Part shown: positions 21,601 to 32,600 of the stretch, one piece after another
How the letters are laid out: each line of letters opens with the position of its first letter
Numbering within the stretch: position 1 is the first letter of the stretch
DNA from: Anaspis maculata
Taxonomy: Eukaryota; Arthropoda; Insecta; Coleoptera; Scraptiidae
Direction: 5' to 3'
Assembly: GCA_949128115.1 (NCBI GenBank)
Contig: OX421963.1
Coordinates: 80,099,635 to 80,163,634, forward strand
DNA length: 64,000 nt
Notes under the pieces: model-generated
The model's input: the letters and a program-made list of their open reading frames with translations, nothing else
What the model was told of the DNA's origin: nothing
Database searches by the model: none
Position numbers and translations under genes: made by a program

Positions 21601-23760
21601 CTTCTAACTCTATCAACACATGTTACGTTAGAGAGGCCCGTGCTGTCAGGTGCCTGAAAATGGAGTTTATATACGCCGCGAGGATTTAGGGTCTGCTACA
21701 GGGACGGACTCCGTGAAGTCTCCCTTAGTACGCACTTTTAGATAGACTGGTATTTCCTGAGGGCTCAATTTCATGTCCGACTTGCAACCTGCACAAAGTC
21801 GCAACAGTCAAAACGTTGAACTGTAATACCGTGGGTTCCACCAAAATATTTAACCAGCTGATAGCTAACTCGGGATTTCTCTTGATGGATTTTGGCCAAA
21901 TGATCAATGAAAATTCAGGTTTCATGCTAAGTAAATCATGAAAGGGTGGTATACTTGCGATTTAACGTATTTTCCATAATGAATCTACCAGCATCGACCA
22001 GAAAAAAAATCCGTTTAAACACGGATTAGCTTAAACCGCTCTTGAATTTTTTGGTGGAACCCGTGAATAGTAGTTTACCTACGACCACTACCGTAAGTGT
22101 CGTATACCGCACAACTCGGAACCTAACTAAGTGAGCCCTTGCGCACATCGTGACATATTCTGTAAAGTGAATCGCACAGCGTGCGGTAATGGTAAAGTGA
22201 ATCGCACAGTTAGGGAATTTATGTTTCTGATGCTGGGGGAATTTTGATCGAGACATTTTCAAATAAAGCACATTCAAAAATGGGAGCATTTCACGGAAAC
22301 CTGACGCGTGCCCCGATAGCACCTTCCACACCGAAAGCATAAGCGAAACTAGCTGTATATATTCGTAGCAAACACATGGCCATAGAAGTGAGATGTATCA
22401 ACAACAAAATCGTCCAGATTTTTTTCCAAGTGAGGGATTTGAGAATTCCTTGATTAAATTTTAGCTTGCATTTGTAGGGCTTAGTTTTTCTTGATCACAA
22501 TAATTTAGCGAGATTTATTAACAAAGATTCAAAATATCAATGCAAGGAGTGCCCGCAGTCACCAACAACTTGGGATCTAGTAGGTGAAAAATTAGACAGT
22601 TACAACAAGCATCAAATGTCTGATGACAGGTACTCTGCTGCCTGCCTACCTAAGTTCGATAATTTTTAAATAATACTATTTATTACTGTCCAGTATTCAT
22701 GTCCCAGTGGTGTAATCCAACTATATCACCACACCGAACAAATAATTGAATAGCTATAGGTGGGCACGCTTCTAAATACACCTCAGGCCTCGTTTTAGGC
22801 ACAGTAAGTAAACACTCAATTTTCAAGAATCGATTTGTGGGTGCTTTTCTTCCAGGTCTCGACGAAAAGCGTTGTACAACAGATAACCATCGAGCCAGCA
22901 GACACCAGAGTTTGAAAATGCTATCCGTTTTTGACATTAGATTGATCTGATGGCCGTAAACACCACTCGAAGTACCTATCTCTTCTCCGATGTACTGTAG
23001 TTTTAGTTCTCAAAAGTGTATAATATGAGATACATAATACTATTATTCTTATTTTAATACAATAAAACTAATTAACTGGAGCAATTATTCGCTCCTAAAC
23101 GCTCTAAATTTATCAAAACCTAGTATCCTATGAACACGGATATAATTATTATGAACACGGATGACGACAGCCGAACCTGCTGTGCGGTGCGTGCTCCTCC
23201 TGTCAAGAGTGTCAAGGCACAGTGACAATCTGCATACGGCGGGATTTTATTTGAATTTTGAATCAGGGAAGAGCTTAAATCGTAGGTATTTCAAGAAATA
23301 CGTGGCTTTCTTACCTATAATTTTTGCCGTTTACAATACGACTTGCTACATTTCACGTTAATTAGCGGCTTCTCAGTCAATACCTACTGTTGTTGTTAAC
23401 GTAGGACTGTTTTATTACCTTGGATTTCTGAAAATTAATCTGGGCTCCTCACAAAGTTACAATACCGCTTTGGATTGGGGTCGTAGGTGAAATACTGTAC
23501 ATGACCCAAGTAGTAAAGCAATTACTCATGTACTCAGCTTGCAGGATTATAGGCGTTCAAAAGTTGAAGTCTGAAAATGACCTTTTTGTCAAAACTTCCA
23601 GATAGGCCGATTAATTTTGCTGAAACGTAGTTCAGGAAATACTGATTAACACACTTATTGTTTGGTTGGATGCATATTTTGAAATTTCCCTTCTAAAGCT
23701 ATCATTTCTTCACTTTCTCGGGAGGTCGGCAATGGGTCACTTCCCGACCTCCTACTAGGT
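18662..23760. other. Non-coding, with short repeats and a GC-rich block
   Basis: No gene recognised. An inverted repeat is listed at 18884-18993. Positions 20640-21660 are GC-rich and without TE signals. At 22158-22205 the word GTAAAGTGAATCGCACAG occurs twice, 32 bp apart. A 20-24-bp inverted pair (GGGTTCCACCAAAA at ~21834 and its complement at ~22050) may mark a small decayed element. A 10-bp stem (GGGAGGTCGG and its complement) lies at 23719-23752 just before the next element. Confidence 0.4.
18884..18993. repeat. Short inverted repeat (hairpin)
   Basis: Positions 18884-18912 (core ACGACGTAACGTAA then AACGTG) are repeated in inverted orientation at 18964-18993, with about 50 bp between them. 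Likely a remnant of a small foldback element. No flanking duplication could be defined. Confidence 0.6.
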
Positions 23761-25263
23761 CACGGTTCGGCAAAATGTGAAATAGCGAAAAAAATTGTCC
23801 ACCAAATCTAACACCGTAGCTTGATTCTTTATTATTTTCCGATCCAGAAAAACCCAATTTCAAAATAATTCATCGGTGAATTTGTCCTGTGGGCAATTAA
23901 TTACAAATTTCATTTATCCCAGTAGGTTTTCTTATGTTCATTTTTTGAGGCCCATCTGCAACGTTTAGTTAAAGTATAGTGATTGGTGCCAAATTGTTTC
24001 TTGGACCATGACAAACAAGTATCACGATGGTGGACATCTAAGATTCGCGACTGGGCAGCCGAAGGAGGGGAGGGGGCAGGAAACGTGCTAAAGAAGAGAT
24101 AAAAAATGTTGACTCATGAACCAAAAGAGTTGGAATTATGAAATATCGCATACGAGCTCGCTATTTTACGCCATTGATAACGCAATAAATCATTTTTGAA
24201 AATACTGAACCGTTCCAGAGAGATCTCAATTGAACTTTTTTTTTTTGAAAATTTTACTGTTGAAAACATACAAAAAAACTACACAATAATATTTTTGGCA
24301 GCTAGAGGTGTTGGAAATATATGCATATTGGTGAAAATCCCTTGGTCTTCTATTTCAGGAAATAAGACCCCATTATTCACCTACCTACGTGACTTTTTTG
24401 GTAATTCTTGGCCATTGGTCTCCCCGAAGAGCTTTCTTATGTCTATCAGGAATTCGTTTTTGATGGATTTTTTTTGTGGAAAATGAGCACTCTTTAGTTC
24501 AAATAACTCCCAACAGATAACGTTTCAACTTGTATTCAACAGTTTTGGTAGGTGACTTCAAAAACTAATACATTTGATGATAAAAGCCGTCCGTTGCCGG
24601 TTCATAATGAGCCATCATGTGACACTAGTCTTGTGCAGATTCACGTGAGACACCAAAATGACCATTTTTCTCGCCAAAGCAGCCACTAACCCGAGCACTA
24701 ACCTAACTTGGGTGAGTTGTACCTTTTTATCTTTCAAATTCGTCAATATTTTGGATTTTATTGATAACATTCTCAGAAGAAGAATAAGTTTATCGAGATT
24801 TTTCTGAAACGTCTCGATATTTCCGAAAACTGTTTGCTGCAACTTCATTGGCGTGAAATAGTGAGCATGTATGCCATATTTGATAATTCCACCTCTTTCG
24901 GTTCATGAGTTAAAAAAATGTTATCTCTTCTTCAGCACGTTCTCTGCCCTCTCCCCCCCTCCGGCTGCGCAGTCGTGAGTCTCAGATGTCCACCATCGCG
25001 ATTCTTGCTCATCATGGTCTAAGGAACAATTTGGCACCAACCACTATATTTTAACGTCAAGTTGCACATGGGCCTCAAAGAATGAACATGAGAAAAACTA
25101 ACTAAAATTAAAAAAAAAACAATTAAATTGTCCACAGGACAAATTCACCGATGAATTATTTTGAAATTGGGTTTTTCTGGATCAGAAAATAATAAAGAAT
25201 CAAGCTACGGTGTAAGATTTGGTGGACAATTTTTTTCGCTATTTCACATTTTGCCGAACCGTG
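23761..25263. mobile_element. Long-TIR foldback element with possible 4-bp target duplication
   Basis: A 1503-bp element. Its arms 23761-~24180 and ~24855-25263 are inverted copies, starting CACGGTTCGGCAAAATGTGA on the left, with small indels. AGGT lies immediately outside both ends (23757-23760 and 25264-25267), consistent with a 4-bp target duplication. The ~0.65-kb centre is not palindromic and has no recognisable transposase; a 77-aa minus frame at 24615-24848 is of unknown meaning. Long arms with no coding capacity fit a foldback or MITE-like DNA element of undetermined superfamily. Confidence 0.82.
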
Positions 25264-25408
25264 AGGTATGTAGTGAACCAATTAGGCACTTCCACATGAC
25301 GTCACGAGCTCGTCAGTGTTGCCAACCTAGTTTAATTTATAACCTCAAAAAAGTGTTTGGGAACAACCCGCGTTGTTATGATAAGAAAAAAAGTACTTTT
25401 TTGAGATT

Positions 25409-25900
25409 TTGGATAACTTAGGAAGGAAGTTTGTGCGTGATGATTATTCACAAAACTTCGGAGTTTCGATCAATACCGACAGTTGGAAGTGTATTGACCT
25501 AGATAGCTCGATAAACAAAGAAAGTTTGGTCAAGTGCTTAAATCTTTTTTGTCGAAAAAAAAAAGAAATCCGTGGCTTTTTAGAAAAACTGGACTCTTGG
25601 AAGAAAAGAGCATCTCAGGAAGTGTCTCAAAGTGCCAAGAAATGCGACTCGAAGACATCTTGAAAGAAGAAAATATGCCAGTTTATGCTCCTGCCGATAA
25701 GGTGAAAAGCTGACTAAATTGTTGGAATACAGAATGAATGTGAGATGATTTTACAAATAATCCATTACTAAGCGCCCTTCTGATTTCAGAAAGTATAGCT
25801 GTGGCAAAAACTGTGACCTGTGGCTATCTCGAAATGGGAAAATCCAGCGACCAAGGAATTTCCAAGTTGACCACAATTTTACCTCAAATCCTGCCTATAA
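25409..25900 (+). pseudogene. Exon-like coding remnant, copy 1 (unknown protein)
   Basis: The open frame 25409-25663 includes KEIRGFLEKLDSWKK and SQEVSQSAKK. After a frame slip it continues ENMPVYAPADK to a GT at 25702; a pyrimidine-rich acceptor ending TTTCAG lies at 25781-25789. An open stretch follows (VAKTVTCGYLEMGKSSDQ). The second copy at 26110-26470 preserves the same residues with mostly conservative changes, which suggests these were once protein-coding exons separated by an ~88-bp intron. I do not recognise the family. It could be a transposase fragment or a captured host gene. Confidence 0.45.
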
Positions 25901-26109
25901 GAAAAAATTTCAGGATTTGTTAAGGAATGTGTCTTGACGCGATGAAGCAAAGATTTGGTCATATGAAGATACCCGGAGCTGAGCTCGGAGTCGATCCCAT
26001 CTGGTTTACTTGTGCTTATATTACAGCAATTCAAACATCCAGGCTTGTGAAAGCAATGGAGAAAGCATGGCTAAAGATGTAGAGGGCTCAATGGACGTGA
26101 AAGTTGGAT

Positions 26110-26470
26110 TGGAGTAGTTGAGTCTTTTATTTTGAGGAAAAAATGAGAAATTCGTGGTTTTCTCGAAACGCTGGGCTCGTGGATGTACAAAGTATCACAG
26201 AAAGTATCCCAAAGCGCCAAGAAATTGAAAAGAGGAAGAAAGGAATAAACTTGAAAAAATATATGGAGGTTGTACCGATAACGATAAGGATAAGTAACTA
26301 AATTGCTGTAATACAGTTATGATGTTTGCACAAAATTATCTGTTGCTAAGCCTCTCTACTTTCAGGAAGTACCTGTGTCAAAAATTGTGGCCTTCGGCAA
26401 TCTAAAAATAGGAAAATCTACGGACTGAGGAATTGCTACGTCGACCACAATTTGGCACCTTGAATCCTCA
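26110..26470 (+). pseudogene. Exon-like coding remnant, copy 2
   Basis: Direct diverged repeat of copy 1. It reads EIRGFLETLGSWMYKVSQ, a stretch matching SQSAKK, then past a TTTCAG acceptor EVPVSKIVAFGNLKIGKSTD, ending in stops. Stops and indels show it is not functional. Having two copies within one TIR pair suggests an internal tandem duplication of the element's gene. Confidence 0.45.
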
Positions 26471-27045
26471 ATAGAACAATAAATATTTGTATTTTCAAGA
26501 AATGTATCTTGACACAATCAAGTTGTAATTGAAAATTCAACATCGTTAAATCAGGTGTTTGTTTGTTTTTTTAATCCAGCAGTAAAAGCTGGGCCTCAAG
26601 TATTTGGGTGATTGGGAAGCACAAACCGAAGAGGTACATACCTAGCCCCTCACAAGTCATATTACTCCAGCAATGCCGGGAATGTAGACCCCCAACATTC
26701 AGGTGAAGTTTGGTGGCAAAGTCCAGGCCCAATTTCGTCGGAAAATATGAATTTTCACCACTACCCTGTGCAGGTAACCTGACATGTTTGGCTTGCTTTT
26801 TCACAAAAAACACACTTTTCCACAAAAACTTATTTTGCAGACGCATTAAGGACTTTGCTTTGAACTTAATACAAAGGTTTCAAACTCAAACTCAAAAAGG
26901 TAGCCGAGGAAAAAAATGCAGAAACTGGAACTCCATAAGCGCCCTGTAGTTCGGTTGTTCCCAAACATTATTTGGTTCAAATTTGGCGGGCAATTCTGGA
27001 CAGTTGGCAACACTGCTGTGACGTCAATGGAAATGCCTAATTACC

Positions 27046-28794
27046 ATAGTGGTTGTGAGTAAACACGTAAATTTACTTTAGTCGTGCGCTCCAAATCCTA
27101 AGCAAATGCACTGAAGGTTTCCACTCCAATTTTTGTCCTCCATTTGCCATGGATCTCTTTTAGGTTCATAGCTAGAAGAGAGCAGTAAATCGTCGTGGAA
27201 TGTGACTTTTTTTTAATTTGAAGGTGCAACTTTGCGTCGGTTTCAAGTAGGTCTTTGAACTGAGCCCTGAGTTTACAAAGTAACGCTGGATGCTGCACGA
27301 TTCCAATACTCCCCGCGTCTTCAATTTTTGATGATGCATCCGGAAGGAAGGCGCGCACACATGTTTGTCCCCGGCATCGGCATCGTGTTGTTTACGACAA
27401 GACCTTAGTATGCATGACTCGTGTTCTTCGTCCGCTGTACTGGAACATGTAAATGCGGTATCAATTTATTGCCTGTACATTATATTGCCTCGGTCTCCTC
27501 GCTCTCTCGCTCTCCATCGCCTCCACCTCTTCCAGATCCGGTATTACCTGATGGCCCGTAATAAAATTCACGTTTCTTGCGCGTCCATAAATCGTGAGCG
27601 CATCAAGAGCCGCGGCGTGCACGACAACACAAGAGTTTTCTGTGTACTGCCATCACCGGCAGCAACGGCCGAGATGAGCCGCAACATGCGAAAATTGCAT
27701 ACGCGACGGCCATTATGTAATTACAATGATCGAGAGAGTATCACAAGAATTTCCAAACCAGACACATTACCACATCCAATTTGTCGCGTCCCGATATGGT
27801 AAATTGCCTCGGTGATGAGGCACCGCACGGCATGGGTGTATGCAAATCGCTGGCGAAAACTCGGTTTCGGTGCATGGAGAAGACAGCTCTTGCTTCGCGC
27901 GCAATCGACATCGGCGTAAATCAAAATTTCTCTCTCTGGCGCGTCGGAGTTTCCGCGAATTTTGTGCACGTAGGCGCTTTTTTTTCTCGATTAGTTCGCC
28001 GTTTTCGGAATGCCGGATAGCGTTTATCAAAGCTTTGGAAGTTCCGTCCTCTGGAACAAGCCACACCACGTTTTTGCGACAGGTCAATCAGGAAATGAAG
28101 CGCTGCATAGTGCAGGTATTTCCCGACAATTTCCCGTTTTTTCTTTCATCTGTTGAATGGCTCTCTGACCCAAATTCAAGAGTTGCTTTCTGCATGCCGT
28201 TTTGTCGATTAGCTGCTACTGGCTCCTGTTGTTGATACTAGCTATTTTTTTTTGTGGTTTTTACAGGCTGAATGGAAAATGAACCTGAACTGTTCCGCTC
28301 CGTTTAAAAATAAAGCTTTGGTCAGTCAGTTTGAAGTCTGGAACAGCCAAACCCCGTCAATCATTCAAGCTTCAATCGCCTCGCTCAAACTCAGGCTACG
28401 ATTTTCTAAATCAATCTAAAATTGTCAAAGCTCATTTAATTTTAGCATTGGCAGTGAGCAAACCAAAGAATAACCGTCAAAGAAACCTCAAGTCCACTGA
28501 GAATTATTTTGTCACTTTGACCTTGGGAATCATCAAACTTTCTTCCATAAAGTGATATAATTGATGTCCACCAGCAACTCAGCTGTGACGAGAATTTCCT
28601 TTTTTCGAAAAGAGTTTTTTTCTCAGAATTTTTATTTGAGGAGAGTTTTCGTTTAGGTCCCACAACATCTCACTTTATAATTATTACTACATTGTTTTTA
28701 CAATGTTTAAGCATATAAGGTATATATTGTATATCACCTAATACATGAAATAAGAATAATAAAATATAACGATACCAAATCTTGACTTGAATAA
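27046..28794. other. Non-coding, no gene recognised
   Basis: Positions 27360-28030 are GC-richer with several overlapping chance frames on both strands (up to 145 aa) that contain no domain. Positions 28030-28790 are AT-rich. No TIR or RNA gene seen. Confidence 0.4.
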
Positions 28795-28984
28795 AATGTT
28801 TCGTTCAGAACATCAGAATTGGGCAAAGCTCCCAAAATACTTGCTGTGTTGCCCTTTTGAATGCAAAGGCTGATTCTTTGAGTTGAAAAGGATCTGTCCC
28901 GGGGATCTCCAGATGTTAAAATGAGTTTAGATTAAACTTCGGTAATGAATTCCTTGGATTCTTGACACCACGGCCCCATCGTCT

Positions 28985-29760
28985 CTACGGCAAAGGCTTT
29001 GAAATGTTAATTGTTTTTGATTTTGCTGTACTTTGAATGTTGACGTTTACAAGCAGATCTGCTGCTGCACCAGGATTTTCCAAAGAGATTGGGAGGTGGG
29101 ATGGCGCCCGAGTGTCAGCGCAGGTGACATCCCAAACTAAACGAAGTCCTTTCGACCATGGGACAATTGTGACACCATCAGGGCGTTTGCCGTCATCTCT
29201 GCATAAGCCAGCTGGTTCCAGAGTACAAAGTATTTCGGCAGTACTCAAAGCTCTTTTTAAAATATCGTTTAGATGAGAATGACGTGAAAAGCGGCCAGCA
29301 CTTCTTGAGCAGCTCAAGGGATGGATGCTGTTAGCATTGACAATTTCTCCACTGCTACATTTGAATTGGTGGCATATATCTAATCCCAAACGAAAACCGA
29401 GGCAAATTCTTGAACGATTGTCGTCCAAAATTGTTCCGATATTAGTAGAGGGAATGCATTGTAACCATGCACCAGATTCACGCTCCTGTAAAGCTTTAAT
29501 TCTGGCAGAATCTATCTCATTATCGAAAACAAGCTCAGTGTCTACGATCTTGGTGATGGCTATGGAGTCCCAAAGTTTTTGAACTGAAGGTACTGATGCT
29601 CGTACTCCATCAAATTTATCATTCCACGAATTTTCAGCTTCGGGTAAGTGGCGAATAGATATCTCATCAACTGGTACTGAGAGTATTGTGGAGACGAGAT
29701 CTCTACAGCCGTAGCAGGAAGTGATGAAAGATGGAAGGGATAAATCAGAGATTTTCCTGC
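28985..29760 (-). pseudogene. Zinc-knuckle plus restriction-like endonuclease segment of the YLDDG element
   Basis: In the shifted frame the protein continues DLSLPSFITSCYGCRDLV and DEISIRHLPEAENSWNDKFD, then PSVQKLWDSIAI. It reaches the conserved CHQFKC, HPLSC, RHSHLNDILKRAL, TLEPAGLCRDDGKRPDG and LRLVWDVTCADTRAPS blocks. The RPDG and WDVT pieces match the PD...D-type metal-binding core of restriction-like endonucleases that nick the insertion site. The Cys/His cluster ahead of it is the usual DNA-binding knuckle. The frame ends in stops near 28985, and the homologous C-terminus resumes in another frame to about 28795. Confidence 0.72.
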
Positions 29761-31041
29761 AATTTCAAATCCTGGGACCGTTCGGAGCGTATATAGCAGT
29801 TTTGGAACCCAAATGCAGTTTTTTAGTAGGACAAAAGCTACATGAGAAGGAAGTGGATTTAGGCGATCCATTGAAACCTTCAAAGATGTAAGGCGATCTT
29901 CGGAACCTTTCGCAAGTCCTTCAAAAACGAGAGGTGCTCCAAGTAAATTAAAATTTTCTGCTGAAGTGGTACGAATGCCGGGAAGTGAATTTTGAAATTT
30001 TTCTTCAACTGCTGTGTCACTGTGGCCAGGTATGAAGAAAAGCTCACATTTCGAAGGATTCACCTCTGAGCCAATTTTTTTCGAATCTTCAATCAAAGTT
30101 TTCACATCCTCAAGAATAACATCCGCTGACCCTCCAAGCGTGCCGTCATCAAGATAGAATAGGTTTAATTCAGAAGACATCTTCATTACAATAGGGTGAA
30201 GAGAAACACTAAAGGCTACAGGCCCAGTGGGATCGCCTTGTTGAACACCTACTTGGGATAATAAAGATTTATTGCCGAACATTAGCAGAGATGGATGTGA
30301 ATAACTTTGCCACATGTACGAGTATATTCGTGGAAATTTCGACTGAATCTCTTGTAATAAAGAGTCCCTCTCGACAGCGTTGAAAGCATTCTTGTAATCC
30401 ATTTTCAAAATTATTTTTTCTGAATTTTGATTATTTTCAATGAAAGTCCTTGTGGCGTGTATAATGGTTTCACTTCCGAGTTTAGTTCCAAAACCAAGCT
30501 GGTGTAGTTGTAAGTAGACCGAACATTCATCTGCTATAAGTTGACAATAAATTTTTGAAGTGAGTCTTCGAAGAGTACAACCAATTGCAATAGGCCTTAT
30601 ACTCCCATCCTTTTTCGTAAGGGCACATAAAGAAGCACCAAAAAAGAACTGACATATATATTGATTCACATTCCCAGAAACTATCAAATTTATCAAGTTT
30701 GTCAATTTATTGAGCAAATCTACCCCAGCAGGACCTGCCGATTTGGAAAGTAAATCCTTCAGGTGTTGAGCAGAAAGACCATCCATACCTGAAGACGTAC
30801 CAGGAGCAAATGAGAAAACTTTCTGTAAAACATCTTTAGGGTCAATAATAAGTTGATGGTCTAAGTCATTTGGTGCTTCAGGAAACAACAGTTCATGGGA
30901 AGGTTGCGGGTGTTTTTCGCGAGGAAGTCGACAAGTTTCATCTGATGAGTTTGCGAGGGAGTTATTACTCTGTAACAGTTTGAGAACTCCTCTAATACCA
31001 AATTCGGAAACTTTTGCTACCGTCCTAGTAGAAAGTGTCAC
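29560..31041 (-). CDS. RT domain frame (493 aa) of the YLDDG retrotransposon
   Basis: This is the uninterrupted RT-bearing frame of the decayed element. Upstream it is open to the TAA at 31080-31082, so the GTG-derived first residue at 31041 is not a real start. Visible RT motifs are DGSIRPIAIG (~145-154), LKMDYKNAF with the motif A Asp at ~215, VQQGDPTGP (~266-274, motif B), FYLDDGTLGG (~295-304, motif C catalytic Asp pair) and EVNPSKCELFF (motif D region). The frame ends at 29560, where translation has already left the family reading frame after a slip near 29760. It would copy RNA into DNA at the nicked target. It is not a host gene. Confidence 0.8.
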   Translation of the reverse strand: MTLSTRTVAKVSEFGIRGVLKLLQSNNSLANSSDETCRLPREKHPQPSHELLFPEAPNDLDHQLIIDPKDVLQKVFSFAPGTSSGMDGLSAQHLKDLLSKSAGPAGVDLLNKLTNLINLIVSGNVNQYICQFFFGASLCALTKKDGSIRPIAIGCTLRRLTSKIYCQLIADECSVYLQLHQLGFGTKLGSETIIHATRTFIENNQNSEKIILKMDYKNAFNAVERDSLLQEIQSKFPRIYSYMWQSYSHPSLLMFGNKSLLSQVGVQQGDPTGPVAFSVSLHPIVMKMSSELNLFYLDDGTLGGSADVILEDVKTLIEDSKKIGSEVNPSKCELFFIPGHSDTAVEEKFQNSLPGIRTTSAENFNLLGAPLVFEGLAKGSEDRLTSLKVSMDRLNPLPSHVAFVLLKNCIWVPKLLYTLRTVPGFEIAGKSLIYPFHLSSLPATAVEISSPQYSQYQLMRYLFATYPKLKIRGMINLMEYEHQYLQFKNFGTP

Positions 31042-32018
31042 TGGATTTCTCTTTCTTCTCAGAATAGATGGAGGAGAATTTTAAGAAATAGTTTGTTTCA
31101 CAAGACTAGTTAAGGATGTCTTCTCTTTCGACTGAGGTACTCTAAGATTATCGTAAGCAAAAGTGAGAGTTTTTTTTCCAAGTACTTTGATCATTTCAAA
31201 GATTTTGATCAATTGGACGGGCTCCTTTGGGCATTCGCTTTAAAATAGGAAGGTTAGACTTTGATGAAGACAAGTATCTTGCAAAATCTTCGGTGTCAGT
31301 AACCTCATCAGCCTTTTGGTTGTTTGTACTGCGATGGAGTCTTACCCGATGGATTTTTGAACCTCTTTCTATCGAATCAACAACTGACTGGTTCTTGGAG
31401 CATTTCTCAGATTTTCCAATGTGGATTTTCATACCTCGATGAGATTTAAAAAGCTTGCCGCAGCAGCCACATGAAAAAGGATCATTGGTAACATCAAGGT
31501 CGGGGATCGGTCTAGTGAATTCAGAATCTGTGACAGGTTGTGATGATGGGCCACTTGAAACTTCGGGAAATTTTCCACGTGTTGAAGTAATACCAGATAT
31601 TGTTTCCTCACTATGCTAAACTATGCATCTTGTGATAAAGCAAAGGGCTTCTGGATTTACGTTCTTGAGATTCAACTTGACAATTCCAGATTTGGCGCCA
31701 ACGAGTTTGGTGTGACAGGCGACCTCAGGAGCCATCCGTAAGTATGGAAGAACAAAAATTTCGTTGCCGTTATTTAAAAGCTCGAAAACGATCACAAATT
31801 ATTAATTTGTATCGTGTTGCAGCATTTCTTGTTGAAAGCAGTCCTATTTGTCTTGCTTGTGGAGTTAGTATAGAAATCAAGCATGTTGATGGCCTGTTCT
31901 TGAGGAAGAATCGATTTTTCTTTTAGTTTGATAAAGCAGTGAGCATTTTACACATTTCGCGAGACTTTTATTTTGATTCCTGTTCTTGTTCAATGGCAAT
32001 CAATCATTCCGTAATATA

Positions 32019-32230
32019 CAGGGTGTTCCGCGACATTACAACCCTTCTCTTGAGGCATTTCTCTTTGCAATGATCTCTAAAAAACTTTCCATAATCAATT
32101 TTCATGAAGATTTCAAAATATTAGTTATTTATCTATGATTTTTTGCCTCTTTTCATGGTACAGGGTGTTACAGATTGTTCACAGCCTGAGTAACAGGGTG
32201 TTACATATTGTTCGTAGCCTCCAGGTAGGC
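32019..32230 (+). repeat. CAGGGTGTT-type element end and repeats
   Basis: TA followed by CAGGGTGTTCCGCGACATTA at 32017 resembles the TIR of the foldback at 13165, but no opposite end was found. Two further ACAGGGTGTTACA words at ~32160 and ~32193 form a short 33-bp tandem (each followed by ATTGTTC.TAGCCT or a close variant). Probably the remnant of a related element. Confidence 0.5.
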
Positions 32231-32278
32231 TATTACATATACGTAATACCTTGGGGGTGCTATTTGATGTGGATGTGA

Positions 32279-32600
32279 TGATGACTCATGTGCACCATGA
32301 GGATGTGCTCAACGTATCCATGTGCACCATGGAGATGTATTCAATGTATTCATGAGGATGTGACTATGGTTGGTGCACATGAGCACGTTGGGCAGATCCT
32401 CCTGTATTTCTAGCACATTCTCATGATGCACATGGGAACGTCGAGCCGTCTGAATGATGCACATGGGAACGTTGAGCAAATCCTCATGGTGCACATGGGA
32501 ACGTTGAGCAAATCCTCATGGTGCACATGGGTACATTGGGCACATCCCCATGGTAAGCAATGCCATGGTGCACATATGTGTTCCAAAATGTGCCCATGGG
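32279..32600. repeat. Minisatellite in both orientations (~32-33-bp unit)
   Basis: Positions 32425-32560 hold about four tandem units with the core GCACATGGGAACGTTGAGCA followed by AATCCTCATG. Positions ~32285-32400 hold the same motif in inverted orientation (GTGCACCATGAGGATGTG...), more diverged. The array is rich in GTGCAC and CCATGG palindromes and could fold into a cruciform. Confidence 0.75.

Larger units (their letters stand above)
25280..27042. mobile_element. TIR element carrying a duplicated exon-like coding segment
   Basis: The left end begins AATTAGGCACTTCC and the right end is its inverted partner (ending at 27042). The match continues for ~90 bp through TGACGTCA-like, GTGTTGCCAAC and GTTTGGGAACAACC blocks. 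ACC flanks both ends (25277-25279 and 27043-27045), a possible 3-bp target duplication. Inside are two direct, diverged copies of a ~370-bp segment (about 25530-25900 and 26110-26470), described separately. It lies only 16 bp from the preceding foldback element. Superfamily unknown. Confidence 0.75.
28795..31612 (-). pseudogene. Retrotransposon with C2HC finger, YLDD-type RT and restriction-like endonuclease, decayed
   Basis: Read on the minus strand from 31612, an open N-terminal region leads to a zinc finger at ~31390-31470 (FSCGCCGKLF...RGMKIHIGKSEKC, a C2HC pattern). A frame slip near 31205 and an in-frame TAA at 31080-31082 precede the RT (separate entry). A slip near 29760 opens the frame carrying a CX4C/HX4C cluster (CHQFKC, HPLSC), RHSHLN, GKRPDG and LVWDVTCADT. 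This is a PD-(D/E)XK-like restriction-type endonuclease core as in R2-group LINEs. Another slip (~28990) and a TAA (~28934) precede the C-terminus (FAVETMGPW, then GDPRDRSFSTQRISLCIQKG). The domain order matches RLE-type non-LTR elements. The exact clade is uncertain, because YLDDGTLGG is unusual for R2 itself. With at least three slips and two stops it is dead. Confidence 0.82.

Noticed and set aside
27365..28235. Overlapping frames of 79-145 aa on both strands as a possible host gene
   Set aside because: No motif, all in GC-rich DNA with frames open on both strands at once.
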